Part shown: piece by piece, positions 21,192 to 32,671 of the stretch | Numbering within the stretch: position 1 is the first letter of the stretch | Layout: every line of letters begins with the position of its first letter | NCBI GenBank assembly: GCA_021292165.1 | Contig: CM037876.1 | Coordinates: forward strand, 285,174,521-285,238,520 | Length of the DNA: 64,000 nucleotides | Source of the DNA: Shinisaurus crocodilurus | Lineage: Eukaryota > Chordata > Lepidosauria > Squamata > Shinisauridae | Reading direction: 5' to 3' | The notes under the pieces: generated by a model | What the model was told of the DNA's origin: nothing | The model's input: only the letters and a program-made list of their open reading frames with translations | Databases searched by the model: none | Made by a program: the position numbers and the translations under genes

Positions 21192-22403
21192 CACTATGGC
21201 TTATAAAACCAGTGAAGTGTCAATCTATCTGCTCTTGACGGGGTTGCACTCTCCCTTAAGGATCAGATTAAGAGACTGCAGTTGATCTTAGATCCCGCAC
21301 TACTCATGGATACACAGGTGGCACCAATAGCCAATTGCACCTTGGTCGAATGCCCTAAGGGTCCATTTTAAATCAGCAAACTGGATTAAAAGGGACAGTA
21401 GTGCTAGTAACTTATACAACCCACTCCATAACCACCACCACCCACTAAGAATGATGAATGTATTCAATTCAGAGGCAAGGGTATAGAGAGCTCAAATCTC
21501 TCAACAAGATGAGTCAATCTGCCAGCTAAATGTTTGCCCTGTGCTAATGATAGCCATAAGGCTGGTTCAGACATTTCTAAATTGTTACACATGTAGTGGC
21601 ATGAGCAGACCCAAGGATGCAGCTGCCTGGAGGAACATCTGACCCAGCTCATCCACAGATGCTGCTTATGCTTCTCAGCAGCAATTTGCACAAGTGTGCA
21701 GGGCATTTTTTAGAAAAAAATTTTGGCAACAGCTGTGCTCATACAAATTATTGTTGAAAAGAAGAGACTGCAGCTATTGGTGTGCAGTGTCTGGTAAAGC
21801 ATATGTTTAAAATAACCAATTAATAAAAAGCATTGTCACAGATGAATTTATTGTGACACAGGAACACCACTTAAGGACTGTTTTGCTGCATGTTAGCAAA
21901 CGGTAATCTTTAAGTTATCTAGGGGCAAGAAGGGAAGTCAAGCTACAGCATTTCTATTCTCCTTCAAGACTTGCATACTGTATGAACAGGGACATGACAC
22001 AGAGATTCAGGTTGTGAAAGATACCACCTCAAATTGTTCATGCTACAGTAAGTAAGGCCTAACTAAGTACAAGGGCACACCAAAACAAGACATATGACTG
22101 TGCAGTGGAAAGGTATTTGAATACCTGCATATGTAATTCTGCACTGTTGAGAACACGTGACTCAGTGAGAGGCTGAAGTCATTTTATACGATTTGTTTTT
22201 TGTGAACGCAAGCCCAGCGAATAATAGCAGAAATAGGGAGATTGGCTCAGAAGAATTTACCTCTACTATTCTGCCAGAGGAGCAAAGAACAAGCATGCAT
22301 TTCCTTAGAACCCTGATGCAAAAGGAAGATCATGTTGTATAAGACAGTGCTGCTGGATCAGACCATTAGTCAAATCCCCCGAGTTGTTAGTCACCATGTT
22401 GTG
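21192..22403. other. Intergenic sequence, no gene seen
   Basis: No exon or repeat family was recognised in this stretch. Confidence 0.4.
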
Positions 22404-22404
22404 T

Positions 22405-22431
<27 letters not shown>
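22404..22431. repeat. (AG)n microsatellite
   Basis: About 13 pure AG units followed by CGCATG. Confidence 0.9.
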
Positions 22432-22435
<4 letters not shown>

Positions 22436-22473
22436 GTGGACTCAACCGTGTGCCCTGCCGCTGCAACAGGAAA

Positions 22474-22567
22474 GCCTGCTGAATGTGTGTAGGCTCACCA
22501 TATGGGGCTGAACCCTGACTGCACAGGGTTCCAGCTCATGGGGAGAGCCTACACACATTCAGCAGGC
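22474..22567. repeat. 94-bp hairpin with 23-bp perfect arms
   Basis: The arms 22474-22496 ('gcctgctgaatgtgtgtagg'...) and 22545-22567 are exact complements. Inside, 'gctgaaccctg' pairs with 'cagggttccagc' with one bulge. The whole could fold as one long stem. It may be a small MITE or an RNA hairpin; no copy was noticed elsewhere in the window. Confidence 0.75.
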
Positions 22568-22679
22568 CTCCCCATATGTATGGATAGCGTGAGGATATCA
22601 CTGGCAGAGAATGAGACACTCTGCACACAATCTATCATACGGAGACGAACACACTGAAGGACTTAAACTGGTGAATATC

Positions 22680-22965
22680 ACATCTGGTGGCAGCGAATTC
22701 CGTAAGTTAATTAGGTGCTATGTGAGCAAGTACATTCTTTTGTCTATCTCCCATCATCAGCTTCCTTGGATAATCCCAGATTCTAGTACTGTGGAAGAGG
22801 AAGAAAAACTTCTCTCTATCCACTTTCTCCACACCATACGTTTTATAAAACTCTATCATACCCCACCCCCTTACTCGCCTATTCTCTAAGACCCAAGTGT
22901 TGTAACCTTTCCTTATAGGGGAATTGCTCCATCCTCCAGATCATTTTGGTTGCCCTTTTTTGTTT
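22680..22965 (-). mobile_element. CR1/L3-like LINE fragment
   Basis: Contains 'agcgaattccgtaagttaat', 'acttctctctatccacttt' and 'tgtaacctttccttatagg', the antisense of a LINE C-terminal ORF found in sense at 55.2-56.7 kb. It is truncated at both ends. Confidence 0.75.
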
Positions 22966-23962
22966 TTAGATTTTAAAATTAATGTTATTATTTCTGTATT
23001 TTCTATGTTGATATTTGTGTTTACTGTGTTGCTAGCCATCTTGCATATTACCATTGAAAGAGAGGGTATAAACAAACAGAAAGCCTGAAACAAAATAAAA
23101 CAAGCAAAGACAGGAAGCCATGTCTAGTTTATGGCAGACGCACAGAGTAGGCAGTCATGACATGCCTTCCTCTAGTAGGGTAGAGGTTTCCCACCACCTC
23201 ATTTTTCCATTTCTTCAAAGGTCTGATTGTTCCTCAAGTTTCTCAAGGCGTATATCCCTGTCATGCTTCTCTTATAGTCCCCTCTTTCAGATGATATAGT
23301 AAATGCACACATTGTTCTCTTGACATCTTCCACAACTGTGGTATTATTACCTTTTACAGCTTAGCTTGCTATTAGCCTCTACTATCACAATTGTTTAGGT
23401 TGCCTAACTCAGTTTCATGTTCTTGTATCAGGCCACATGCTCTATAAAAATTTGATCTCCTTGGGCTTCCCTCGCCTTCAAAACCCACTCTCTCAACTCA
23501 TACATGATTAATTTAAGTTGCATCAGGCCTCAGAGTCATAAAAACGGAATAAAACAATTATATCACCACCCCAACAGTGTATTTACCTTTGAGTGACCCC
23601 CACCCCAGAAACAATGAATACTTTATAAAAGATTGCTTTAAAAAATACAGCGGGGGGGGGGGGGGGTGCTAACTAATTTTTATTTGCTGGAAAAGAAAAT
23701 GCAGTAGGCAGGAATTTTGAGGCAGGAATTTTTAACAGAAAAATATCCCAGCACAGTATACTGAGTTAGGAGTTCTACCATTTTTCATTGGAAGAGGCTG
23801 CATACAAGCAGTAAAAGTAACAGAAAAGCTGTTGCACAGATTAAAACCAGTAAAAAAATAAACACCCCCCCAATCATTTTTTTCTATAAACTGCTTCATA
23901 GTATGAGAAATACAAAGGAAAACAATGAAACGAAATAACCTTGCATACATATCACCTCTTCA
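22966..23962. other. Intergenic sequence with a poly-G tract
   Basis: No gene seen. A 16-base G run lies at 23652-23667. Confidence 0.45.
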
Positions 23963-24143
23963 AGGAAACATAGAAAGCTACCTTGCACATTGGTTGATCT
24001 AGCCCAGTATTGTTGATAGAGACTAGCAGCAGCTCTGCAGCATTTCAGACAGGAGTTTTTTCCAGCTCTACTTGCAGATGCCAGAGATTGAACCTGGAAC
24101 CTTTTCCATGCAAAGCATGTGCTCTACCACTAAGCTACAGCCA
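23963..24143 (-). mobile_element. tRNA-derived SINE, copy 1
   Basis: In reverse the head is tRNA-like: 'gtagcttagtggtagagca' (A box) and 'ggttcaatctctgg' (B box), followed by a body ending 'caaggtagctttctatgtttc'. Related copies lie at 36131 and 58291. Pol III promoter boxes are recognisable. Confidence 0.8.
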
Positions 24144-25020
24144 ACCCCCTCCCCATAAACCACATATCTTAACTTGCTACTGGAAAGTCATTCTTGAGCA
24201 ATGAACAACTGTAGAATTATTTTTTCTTAAATATTACACAAAGATGTACAAAGACATCCAATTGTGATATTGGCTGGGATTAAAATTCACAAAGGTATGC
24301 CTTATTATGCAAGCAAGCCACTAACTGCCTTTGGCTGGGAACTAACTTCCTCTTTAGGCTGCTTATTGCATAATTACCTGTTATGGTATTCTATACCTTC
24401 CCTTTCACATTCCTCATAATGGTCTTTTTGAAGAGAAGAAAATATTAGGAGTGAGCTCTTCAGTTACTACCAACACCACAACTTCTGCAAATACCTTCCT
24501 CCTTCGATTTTAGAGGGTATGAAATATGCCCCCACTGTCTGAAAGAACTACTATTCAGCTTCTGGCAATTTTTCCAGGTAATGGTGCAGGCCTGCAGAAC
24601 CTGCAACTTAACAAACCAGCTCACCAGGAGCTCAGTTAATCTCCTGGTTTTCCTGCCTGCATAGGACTGCAAAAATGCATGGCCGCAATACAGGTGGCAC
24701 GGGGGTGGGTGGGTTAAACACTTTTCAGGTCAAATGCATGGCCGACTTCTGCTTGGAGGATCACAAATCATGCAGGTGCATCATAGTTCTAACACCCCAA
24801 TTGCAGAGCTTGTTCCTAAACCAAATTTTAAAAGGCAGCTGGCAAATGTTTTCATACACAATTGTAAGTACTCTATTTAATTATCCGAACAGTCCACATT
24901 TGTGAAGAGTAAGAGGCAGGCAGGCAGGCAGGCAGACATGTTGGGTTCCTGCTCCAGCTGGACTATCCCTCTCTTCCCGTACAGGGCCTTCTACCTTCAA
25001 CTATGGGATGGATCCTTGAG
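24144..25020. other. Intergenic sequence with an (AGGC)n tract
   Basis: No gene seen. A short (AGGC)n repeat lies at about 24914-24935. Confidence 0.4.
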
Positions 25021-25045
25021 CTAGGTTTTTGTATATTGTTTATAT

Positions 25046-26077
25046 GTTATAGTGGAAGACCGACAACCTGGTCTTCTGCGCGGGTTCAATGCTAAGGGGG
25101 TAGTGAGTCCTGGGGCGGGCCTTCTCCGAGGTCCCCAGCGTCTCACCCTTAGCCCAGAACAAAGGGATAACTTATAGCCACAAAAGTATCTTTTGGAAAA
25201 CAAGTTTATTTACAAAATTACCTTCACAAACTCAGACCCACGCCATCAATACAGCTTATCAGTACAGTACAAAGTAACAAGCAAAAGCCTCAAGGACAAC
25301 GTGATTTCAGGGCTCTCAGCTAGTTAGTTTAGCTCGGGTCCCGGCAGAGGCCCGGTCAACCGCACACTGCTAGCTGGGTTCCCGGTGGAGGCCCGGTCTA
25401 CCCAAGCGGCTAGCTGGGTTCCCGGCGGGGCCCGGTCTACCCAAGCGGCTAGCTGGGTTCCCGGCGGAGGCCCGGTCTACCCAAGCGGCTTGTGTGTGAT
25501 TTCAGCTTGGTTTCCCGGGGGTCCGGTCAACCCAAGCGGCCAGTGATTTCAGCTTGGTTTCCCGGGGTTGCTGACCCTTCGTTCCCTTACCCCAGGCATG
25601 GGCAAGATTGCTGATCAGGTCCAGAGAAAAGTTCCCTTGTGCAGGGTGTTTTATACCTTGGTGTTTCAGGTAGCCCCTCCTTCCGTGATCAGGTGGGTTG
25701 ACACCCTCCCTGAGGGGCGGCCTTTTGGGTCAGGTGGGGTGACGCCTTCCCCCCGTGGGATGGGGTCCCTTTGAAGCCACTTGCTTAATGGTCCCATCCT
25801 ATGGTGTTGAGTGGCCATTTCTTAGGGGTGCCGAAGCGTCTGCCCTGGAGAGGTATTCAAGTCTTATGTAGATGGGGCTGATATGCAAGAGCATTGACAA
25901 ACCTGGGGATGCTTCCTGCCTTCCCCCCTGGGGTGATTCTATGTAGATGTTGTTTGTCCCCTTTGGCATCTGTGGAGACTGGTTGTCTCCCCCCCCCCCC
26001 GGGTCTCCTTCCCCCCTCCTTGGTGAGTGTGTGTGTGTGTCAGGCAGGGGGCTTAGGTTGGCTTTCTCCACAGTTAT
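25046..26077 (-). mobile_element. Solo LTR (body 25051-26072)
   Basis: Read in reverse it starts TGTGGAGAAAGCC and ends GGTCTTCCACT, flanked by a perfect 5-bp duplication GTTAT (25046-25050 and 26073-26077). A TATAAAA box lies at 25655-25649 and an AATAAA signal at 25210-25205, in the order U3-R-U5. The last dinucleotide is CT rather than CA. The transcribed part holds GC-rich 40-bp tandem repeats. No internal retroviral sequence is present. It splits a LINE tail (left part to about 25045, right part 26078-26182). Confidence 0.85.
25329..25573 (-). repeat. GC-rich 40-bp tandem repeats inside the LTR
   Basis: Three near-identical units of about 40 bp ('gctagctgggttcccggcgg' then 'aggcccggtctacccaagcg'), with diverged units on both sides. 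They lie between the TATA box and the polyadenylation signal, so they would be in the LTR transcript. Confidence 0.8.
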
Positions 26078-26184
26078 TAATATAATTTGATCTTACTTGA
26101 AAGCTGCCTTGGAAGGATTTATATTCTGAAAGGCAGGGATATAAATAATTGTAATAAATACTGTAATAATAAATAAATAAAGTG
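26078..26184 (+). mobile_element. LINE/SINE 3' tail split by the LTR
   Basis: 'gaaagctgccttggaaggat' followed by 'aggcagggatataaat' and (AATA)n resembles LINE and SINE tails elsewhere in the window. The sequence left of the LTR (about 25021-25045) continues smoothly into it once the LTR is removed. Confidence 0.6.
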
Positions 26185-27081
26185 GTAGGTGTGAAAGTTT
26201 CTGGCAGGTTGAGGGGGAGGGGGCTTGCCCCCAAACTCTCAACTCCCTACCCTGTGGCCAGCGGGCAAACAAACCACCCCGTAGACTGCCACCACCCCTT
26301 CTCATCCATCCAGTCCAAGCCAGGGGGATACTTAGACCTTTCCGGATATCCTGGGGGCTCAGAAATAAGGGTTCACCTGATCACCCTCTATTTCTAGCCC
26401 TCCCCAACCAAAGCAGAAGGCGCTGAATTTAGTACTGAGGCCAGATCCAGAACAGAACACACCCAGACTAGAAACAGTGAACTTTATTTACAATAAGGAA
26501 GGGGGGCAAAAAGGTAAAACATTGTGCAAAGACAGAAGAAGATAGAGAACCAGAATATTAAACAATGAAGAAATCCTTTGAAAACCTGCTGCAGGCTAAA
26601 TCAATAAACCCTATCTAGTCTCTTCCATACATTACCCTAAGGTAAGGTTCTTCGGATGGGACAAGGCTTAATCAAGATTCCAGGCTCACAAATGCAACCC
26701 AAAGACCAGGATGCCTTCTTTGTGAAGACCAGATGGAAAACGCCTAGCAGTTCTAACCGTCCTAACTTTATACTCCCCCCCACCCGGCCCTTGACCAGTA
26801 TGAGGTGAGCCTCTATAACCAATCACAGTCAGCTAGATGACTTCCTCAGCTTCCCGAAGGGGAGGAGGGATTGAAAACCCCTTACTGCTGTCCAGCTGAA
26901 ATCAGTCAGCCTAATTGTTGGCTGCTGTTCAGCTCTGACCTTGAAGGCCTGGAGACCAGCAAGAAGCCACGAGAAGGCACGCAGGTGGTTGCAATAAGTG
27001 CGTGCCAGCCCCTTCTCATGAAATATGGCCTCTTGTTAGCAGCAAAAATCTCTAAAGAAAAATGAATTCCTTCACAGTAGG
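26185..27081 (-). mobile_element. Solo LTR (body 26190-27076)
   Basis: In reverse it starts TGTGAAGGAATTC and ends AACTTTCACA, flanked by perfect GTAGG duplications (26185-26189 and 27077-27081). A TATAAA box lies at 26772-26767 and AATAAA at 26488-26483. It is 887 bp with short inverted TGTGAA ends. No coding remains are beside it. It lies only 112 bp from the previous LTR and has a different sequence. Confidence 0.88.
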
Positions 27082-28154
27082 CCCAAGAAAGTTCAAAATA
27101 TAATCTGTGATCCATAAAAGTAGTCATTTGTAAGAAGAACTGGTACAAGATCTTAAAGTCTACTGTATGGTCTCAAGTAGAGGCTTGTCTGACAGCACGT
27201 TGAGCTTTGGAAGCACTCAGAGAGAGCACTTCTGAAGCATTGCATAAGGTCAGAAATTACCTCCTACCTCCATTCCTAAATTCCAAACTCAGTTGAAAAG
27301 ATAGGGCTCATCATGCTATGCTCTTGAGAGAGGAGGGACACTTGCCAGGATGAGCATGTTGAACAAGTTTGTGGATTCCTGCCTAGCAGCCAGCCAGAAA
27401 TGTCCAATGACAGCATATTGGCTGCAGCTCAGTCTTGATTTTTAAAAATAACACTTCACATCATGATGATGTCACATACCATGGATGTCAGATTCAGCTG
27501 ATTATCTTAATTTTAAATCATCAGCTTACATTAATTTGGTTTGTTGTATGTGGGTGGGTGTGCACCCATGTGGTTGGATGCCTACAAGATTAAAAATACA
27601 CTGAATGACAGAATGGTTAAACTCATAACCATCAAAGCATTTTCATAGACACTTCCAAACTAATAATAATTGATTGTTTTTATGGGTAGAGGATTAGCAG
27701 GGTCTTATGAAACTGAAATATCCAATACGTTAACATATTGTTTGTGCCACGTATTTCGTTGATTTGCAGGCAAAGCATGGAATTACATGTTACAAGAAAC
27801 ACATAGCTGCAATTGAAAAAAACAGTCCTTTGTCAATTTCTCCCCCAGTCCCCTCTTCTGTAACTCCTAGTTAAACTTTCTCCATATCTCATCATCATAC
27901 TGTGAGCGTCTTGTCCCCACCACCAGTGGCCAAAGATGTGGAACAAGGCCAGGGATGTGTATAGCATGATGATATCAGGACACAGAATAATTTTTACTCC
28001 ATGCAATAGAGGGCCAGGGCAATAATTGTTTCAGTGGCACCCCTATATTTTTTACCAACATACATATCCTAATGCCACTGCCTTTCTAACATGATAGCTG
28101 CTGGCCACATTCGTACGTCATGCTAAGCCATCCTGCAAATAAGCACGGTGGGTT
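27082..28154. other. Intergenic sequence, no gene seen
   Basis: No exon or recognised repeat. Confidence 0.4.
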
Positions 28155-28214
28155 GGTTATTCATGGAACAACCCACAGTGTGCCGGTTATTCACAGAACA
28201 ACCCACAGTGTGCC
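28155..28214 (+). repeat. Tandem pair of 30-bp units
   Basis: 'ggttattcatggaacaaccc' plus 'acagtgtgcc' is repeated with two changes at 28185. Confidence 0.85.
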
Positions 28215-28426
28215 CAACAGACAACTGGGCTCACCATGACTTGTTCTCCCCCTCGGTCCTCCAGCCGGTATCCCAGTGTCCTTCGCAGCAGAACCTGTCT
28301 TGTCTCTGCCTCCCTGCTCCGATCACTACTGCTTTTCTTCACTGCCATTTTTTTTCAGAGCATTCACCCCAGAAAATTGCGCAGTTGTGTTCATAATTTT
28401 TAAACTTTTTGTCAGTCTTTTGGAGG

Positions 28427-29468
28427 TGTGCAAGTGCACACTTAACGGCTTTCCGATATATGTAGCCTTTCCTGGTCAATGTCCTTGTCTGTTTCAGCTG
28501 TCAAAGGGAGCAGAAAGTGCAGTAACTGACTGACAAGGAGAGACTGCATATATATAGGCTAATTTGTGCACAGTTGCCGAGCTGTCCATTGAAAATCACC
28601 GGTAAAGGGGAAAGAAGTGGGTCAAGTAGGTGCACCAAAAAGGGGAGGGCAACAGGATCTCCTCCTTAGCAATGTAATCTTCTTGATTTCAAGGAAGTGA
28701 CAGTTCTCAGTGCCCTCCACATTTCTGACACTTCCCCAGGTCTCCAGCGACTCCAGAAAGGGAAGATATTAACTCCCCCCCCATACTGTTTCATGGCTCC
28801 TTTTTGTTGGCGTGTGAGCAGAGTTGGGAGATTTATAATCCTATCTGTGTGCTAACAGACGCCTGAAATTCCACACACAGATCTTCCAGATCTCACCTCC
28901 CTACGCAGCGTGCTGTGTCTGTGCCAGTTTTGGCCAGCCCAGTCTGCCCTGTAATCAGACTTGCTTCCAGCTTCCCCGTTGCAGATTAATCCATGGAGTC
29001 AGGAAACACTCTGGAACACCACAGGTCTAATTCTACCTGTTTATTTACTTAGCAAGTAAAGTTCTACAGAGTATACATTTCCTAGTTACAGTCCATGTGC
29101 AGAGTATAAATGCATAGCCAGCATTACATCCAGTGGAGTAAGTTGAGCTTAACTCCACCTCAGCAAAGACGTTACATTGTTGCAGTAACAAAGTCTAGCA
29201 AGAAGAACCAGAAGAAGAGAGAAAGCAGTCCACCTTCTCTCTAAGAGGCTTCAGACAGAAAACAAGTTAGCACGTCATCAGAACATACAAACCATGTGAC
29301 CAGCTCATATTGTTCTTACAGTCCAGAATCAAGGATTCTAGTAAGACATAACAAAACCTGTTTACAGCCATTCTGTCTCTTCCATGTGTAAACAATGTGC
29401 TGCAGCTGGTAAAGTGATACATATCACAACACTTTTTAGAGCACTTGACTGCTGCATTTCCCTGACAG
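28427..29468 (+). repeat. Interspersed repeat family B, copy 2, split by an LTR
   Basis: Matches 15052-15487 in order. The LTR body (28805-29431) splits it inside a T-run: '...ggctcctttt' before and 'ctttttagagcacttgactg' after. Without the LTR the copy runs to 'ccctgacag' as in copy 1. Confidence 0.75.
28800..29436 (-). mobile_element. Solo LTR (body 28805-29431)
   Basis: In reverse it starts TGTTGTGATATG and ends CACACGCCAACA, with TG...CA ends and a perfect 5-bp CTTTT duplication (28800-28804 and 29432-29436). An AATAAA signal lies at 29045-29040. It is 627 bp with no internal sequence left. It is inserted in family-B copy 2 and unrelated by eye to the other three LTRs. Confidence 0.87.
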
Positions 29469-29874
29469 AAATATAGTATATCAGTATATCAGAAAGGTTG
29501 CGAAGGCAGGGGAAAGCAGTCTTACTCTATGGGAGTGAGGGAGAGCACAGTGAATCCTGATTAAAGTTAAGTTTGTAGGTACCCTGAAAGAAACACATTA
29601 CAGCGTCCACTATAAGCATAGCAAAAAGGCTTTCAAGAAAAGTCACCTGTGGTTATCTGTGAGCAAAGAACTTTCTTGATAGATCAATTCTGAGAAAATA
29701 CAAGTGGTACACTTGAATAGGACCAAGAGCAGGCAATGTGGCAATCACCAGCTCATTGCTGGTACCTAGACAAAGTTAGCGTTCTGACTGGAACACTTTT
29801 AAATAGCTCAATAAGGGTTATCATCTGTTTCCAGCCCATAATGTGCTTTTTACACCCTCCTTTTTTGTGCTGGT

Positions 29875-30055
29875 AGTAAGAACAGGACCGGTGCAAGGCA
29901 GTTTGGTGCCCTAGGCAAGATCAGATATTTAGCGCCCCCCTTCCCACTTGAGAGCGCTGTATTTTTTTTTCAAGGCGTTTCTGGCGCCCCCTTTATCCCT
30001 GCGCCCTAGGCAGCTGCCTAGTTGGCCTAATGGTAGCACCGGCCCTGAGTAAGAA
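29875..30055 (-). mobile_element. hAT-type MITE with perfect 8-bp target duplication
   Basis: The body 29883-30047 (165 bp) runs from CAGGACCGGTGC to GCACCGGCCCTG with inverted ends, flanked by AGTAAGAA on both sides (29875-29882 and 30048-30055). The right flank runs into a CR1/L3 LINE end. Confidence 0.9.
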
Positions 30056-30245
30056 CATATTAACCATCATGCTGGATCAGACCAAAGGCCTATCTAGACC
30101 AGCATTTTGTTCCCACAGTGGCCAACCAGATGCCTATGGGAAGCCCACAAGCAGGACATGAGTGCAATAGCACCTTCGGAATTCAGAGGCATACTGCCTC
30201 TGACACTGGAGGAAATATACAGCCAACTTGACTAGTAGCCACTGT
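30048..30245 (-). mobile_element. CR1/L3-like LINE 3' end
   Basis: 'gtaagaacatatt' then 'catgctggatcagaccaaag' and 'gacatgagtgcaatagcacc' match the 3'UTR of copies at 16.7, 55.0 and 56.6 kb in reverse. Its edge was the target of the hAT MITE. Confidence 0.8.
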
Positions 30246-30399
30246 GCACTGTTTAGTCTCAGCTCACACTCTTTTATAAGTTTAACAGAGGTAAACAAGA
30301 ATAGCCTGAACATGGAGGTCTTGTCTCACTGTGAGGAAAAGTACTAGAAGTGTTTATCAGGCCTAACGCTTGATTTAAATTTCTAGTTAGAGATAGAAA

Positions 30400-30500
30400 A
30401 CAACAACAACAACAACAACACAGTAGCCTGGACTGTCAACTCAGCTCCGGTCACCTTTAACAGGGGTATATATAGATGTAGATATATAGATAGATATATA
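30400..30500. repeat. (AAC)n and (ATAG)n simple repeats
   Basis: An AAC run at about 30401-30422 and an imperfect ATAGAT run at about 30466-30500. Confidence 0.75.
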
Positions 30501-30998
30501 AAAGGTTTTTTAAAAATAGAATCAAAATTATGTGTAGACCTTTGGAATGGGTAAGGCTAGAAATACAACTGAAAATAAGGAGAAAATGTGATTCACTGAG
30601 TGGCAATAAAACAGAAAGGTCAACCTTGTTTACTAAGCAGAGATTCTTTGAGAAGAGCAATAAACCACTCCTTTCATATATATATATACCGGTAGATATG
30701 ATAGTTCAAAAAAATACAAAAATTTCAGTTAAAATTCAAGAATGCAGAAGTTCAACATCTTAAGGCAAGAGGGCCAAATGTTAGCAAGTTTTAACGCAGT
30801 ATTGTATTGTATTGGCTCAATATTGCAGTGGAACGAGTACCACCAAAATATTTTATACTAAAAAGCCCTAGCTCTGCCCAATAACAACTGGCAGAGTTAT
30901 TCTGGACAAATGTCTAGTCTAGTGCTACATTAGGCAAGTGGCCAATTCATGCACTATAATTATTCTGCTGATAATACTGTTCCCATGACCTATAAATA

Positions 30999-31235
30999 GC
31001 CAGTGTGGTGTAGTGGTGAGAGTGTTGGACTGGGAGTCGGGAGATCTGGGTTCTAGTCCCCGCTCAGCCATGAAACTCACTGGGTGACTTTGGGCCAGTC
31101 ACTGACTCTCAGCCTAACCTACTTCGCAAGGTTGTTGTGAGGGTAAAATGGGGAGGAGGAGGATTATGTAAGCTGCCTTGGGTTCCTTGCAGGAAAAAAG
31201 GCGGGGTATAAATATAATAAATAAATATATAAATA
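30999..31235 (+). mobile_element. MIR/CORE-like SINE, full length
   Basis: The head is 'gtgtggtgtagtggtgagag', the B box 'gggttctagtcccc', the body 'gggtgactttgggccagtca' and the tail 'ctgccttgggttccttgcag' with (AAATA)n. A possible duplication 'tataaata' flanks it. Confidence 0.88.
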
Positions 31236-31599
31236 TGTTCATTCAGTTAGATAAGGAAGATGCAGAGGAAGTGCCAGATGTGGTAAATGGAAGTGAATGA
31301 GTTTATTCTGCTTCATGACACGGGCTCTTTGATTCCGGTGAAAGCTAGCATAAATGTGGTTTGCATATTAATGGCAAGCAATAGTTTGAATTTCTCATGA
31401 ATTAAATAGAACACGTTTTGTATGATACATGAAAAATAGTGGGAAACTGTCCTTAGAAGTTACACACACACACGGATTACATGCAACAAAAATGATCTAG
31501 AATAATGTAATATTTAAACTAGTTAAAAATTAACTTTCTAGCAGGCATTAATGTTGAGTATTTTCTGGATACTTTGGAAACAAGCAAATCCCATTAACT

Positions 31600-31691
31600 G
31601 CAATTCTATACCCACTTACCTGTGAGTAAGCCCCTGCCTCACTGAATTCGATGGGACTTACTTCCGAGTTGAAATGTATTGGATTGCACTG
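31600..31691 (+). repeat. Palindromic repeat family C, copy 1
   Basis: It runs from 'ctgcaattctata' to 'attggattgcact' with 'gagtaagccc', 'gaattcgatgggacttactt' in the middle: an imperfect self-complementary unit. Other copies are at 32583, 42660, 50781, 50871 and 61366. Confidence 0.6.
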
Positions 31692-32582
31692 GAAATGTGT
31701 TGTCTGTACCAAAAATCAATTCAGAATGAGATATGCTGTTCACTGGGACAAGCATAGGTCTACATCCAATATGCATGGACTTCCACTCATGCAAAAGGAC
31801 TTCCCCTTCCTCTCCTTCCCTCTACACTCCCCCCTCCATCTGCTCTAGGTCCTCCAGCTCACCAGAGATTTGGTGCATATTTAGTGGCTGGCAGATGGAC
31901 ACCACTGGACACAATCCATAGTACATTTCACAAAACAGAAGAGGGGAACAATGACTATGACACAATTCTATAAAAACCTTGTCTAAATACTTAAAATGTG
32001 TTTTTTTTTGCAAACAGCTAAGACACAGATTCTGTTTCTTCCCATACATTGGCTATAACTTATGTCCCATTCATACTCTTATAGTTAAATGAAAGATAGA
32101 CCCATCAATTTTACATTGTTTTATTTAACTTTCAACTATCATTTTTATTTATCTTCACATTCTTTAATAGCATGACAGGTTTTTCATAATTCACCCCACT
32201 CCCCAATCATACAAACTCCTCAGCAACTGAAGAATCTAATTCGTAGACATCCTAACTGATATGATAAAGCAGTCAGGATTTCACTAGTAAACTGCATTAA
32301 GAAGGGAATGTTCCCAGACGTTAACTTAAAGTTACGACTAGTTTAAACTGAACTGGTCTGATTTTAGTGAGTTTCACCAAATGACTAGACACACTTGAAC
32401 ACACCCAACTGGCCAGGTATTCAAAGTGTGTGTATAAGAATATAGTCTGGCATTGGAACAGAATGTTCTGATATCGCAAGTCGCAATTCCTCATCAATGG
32501 AATTTTGAAAGAAAGAGGCTTGGCCTGGTAGACAAAAACATACAATATATTTATGCAAGCTTTTTCCTGTTTGCTAATTAAG
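31692..32582. other. Intergenic sequence, no gene seen
   Basis: No exon or assigned repeat. Confidence 0.4.
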
Positions 32583-32671
32583 CCTGCAATGTTATGCACA
32601 GTTACCTGGGAATGAGGCCCATTGAATATGGTGGCATTTGCTTCTAGGTAAACATGCATAGGATTGCTCTG
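32583..32671 (+). repeat. Palindromic repeat family C, copy 2
   Basis: 'gcctgcaatgttatgcac' to 'catgcataggattgctct', a diverged copy of the unit at 31600. Confidence 0.5.
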
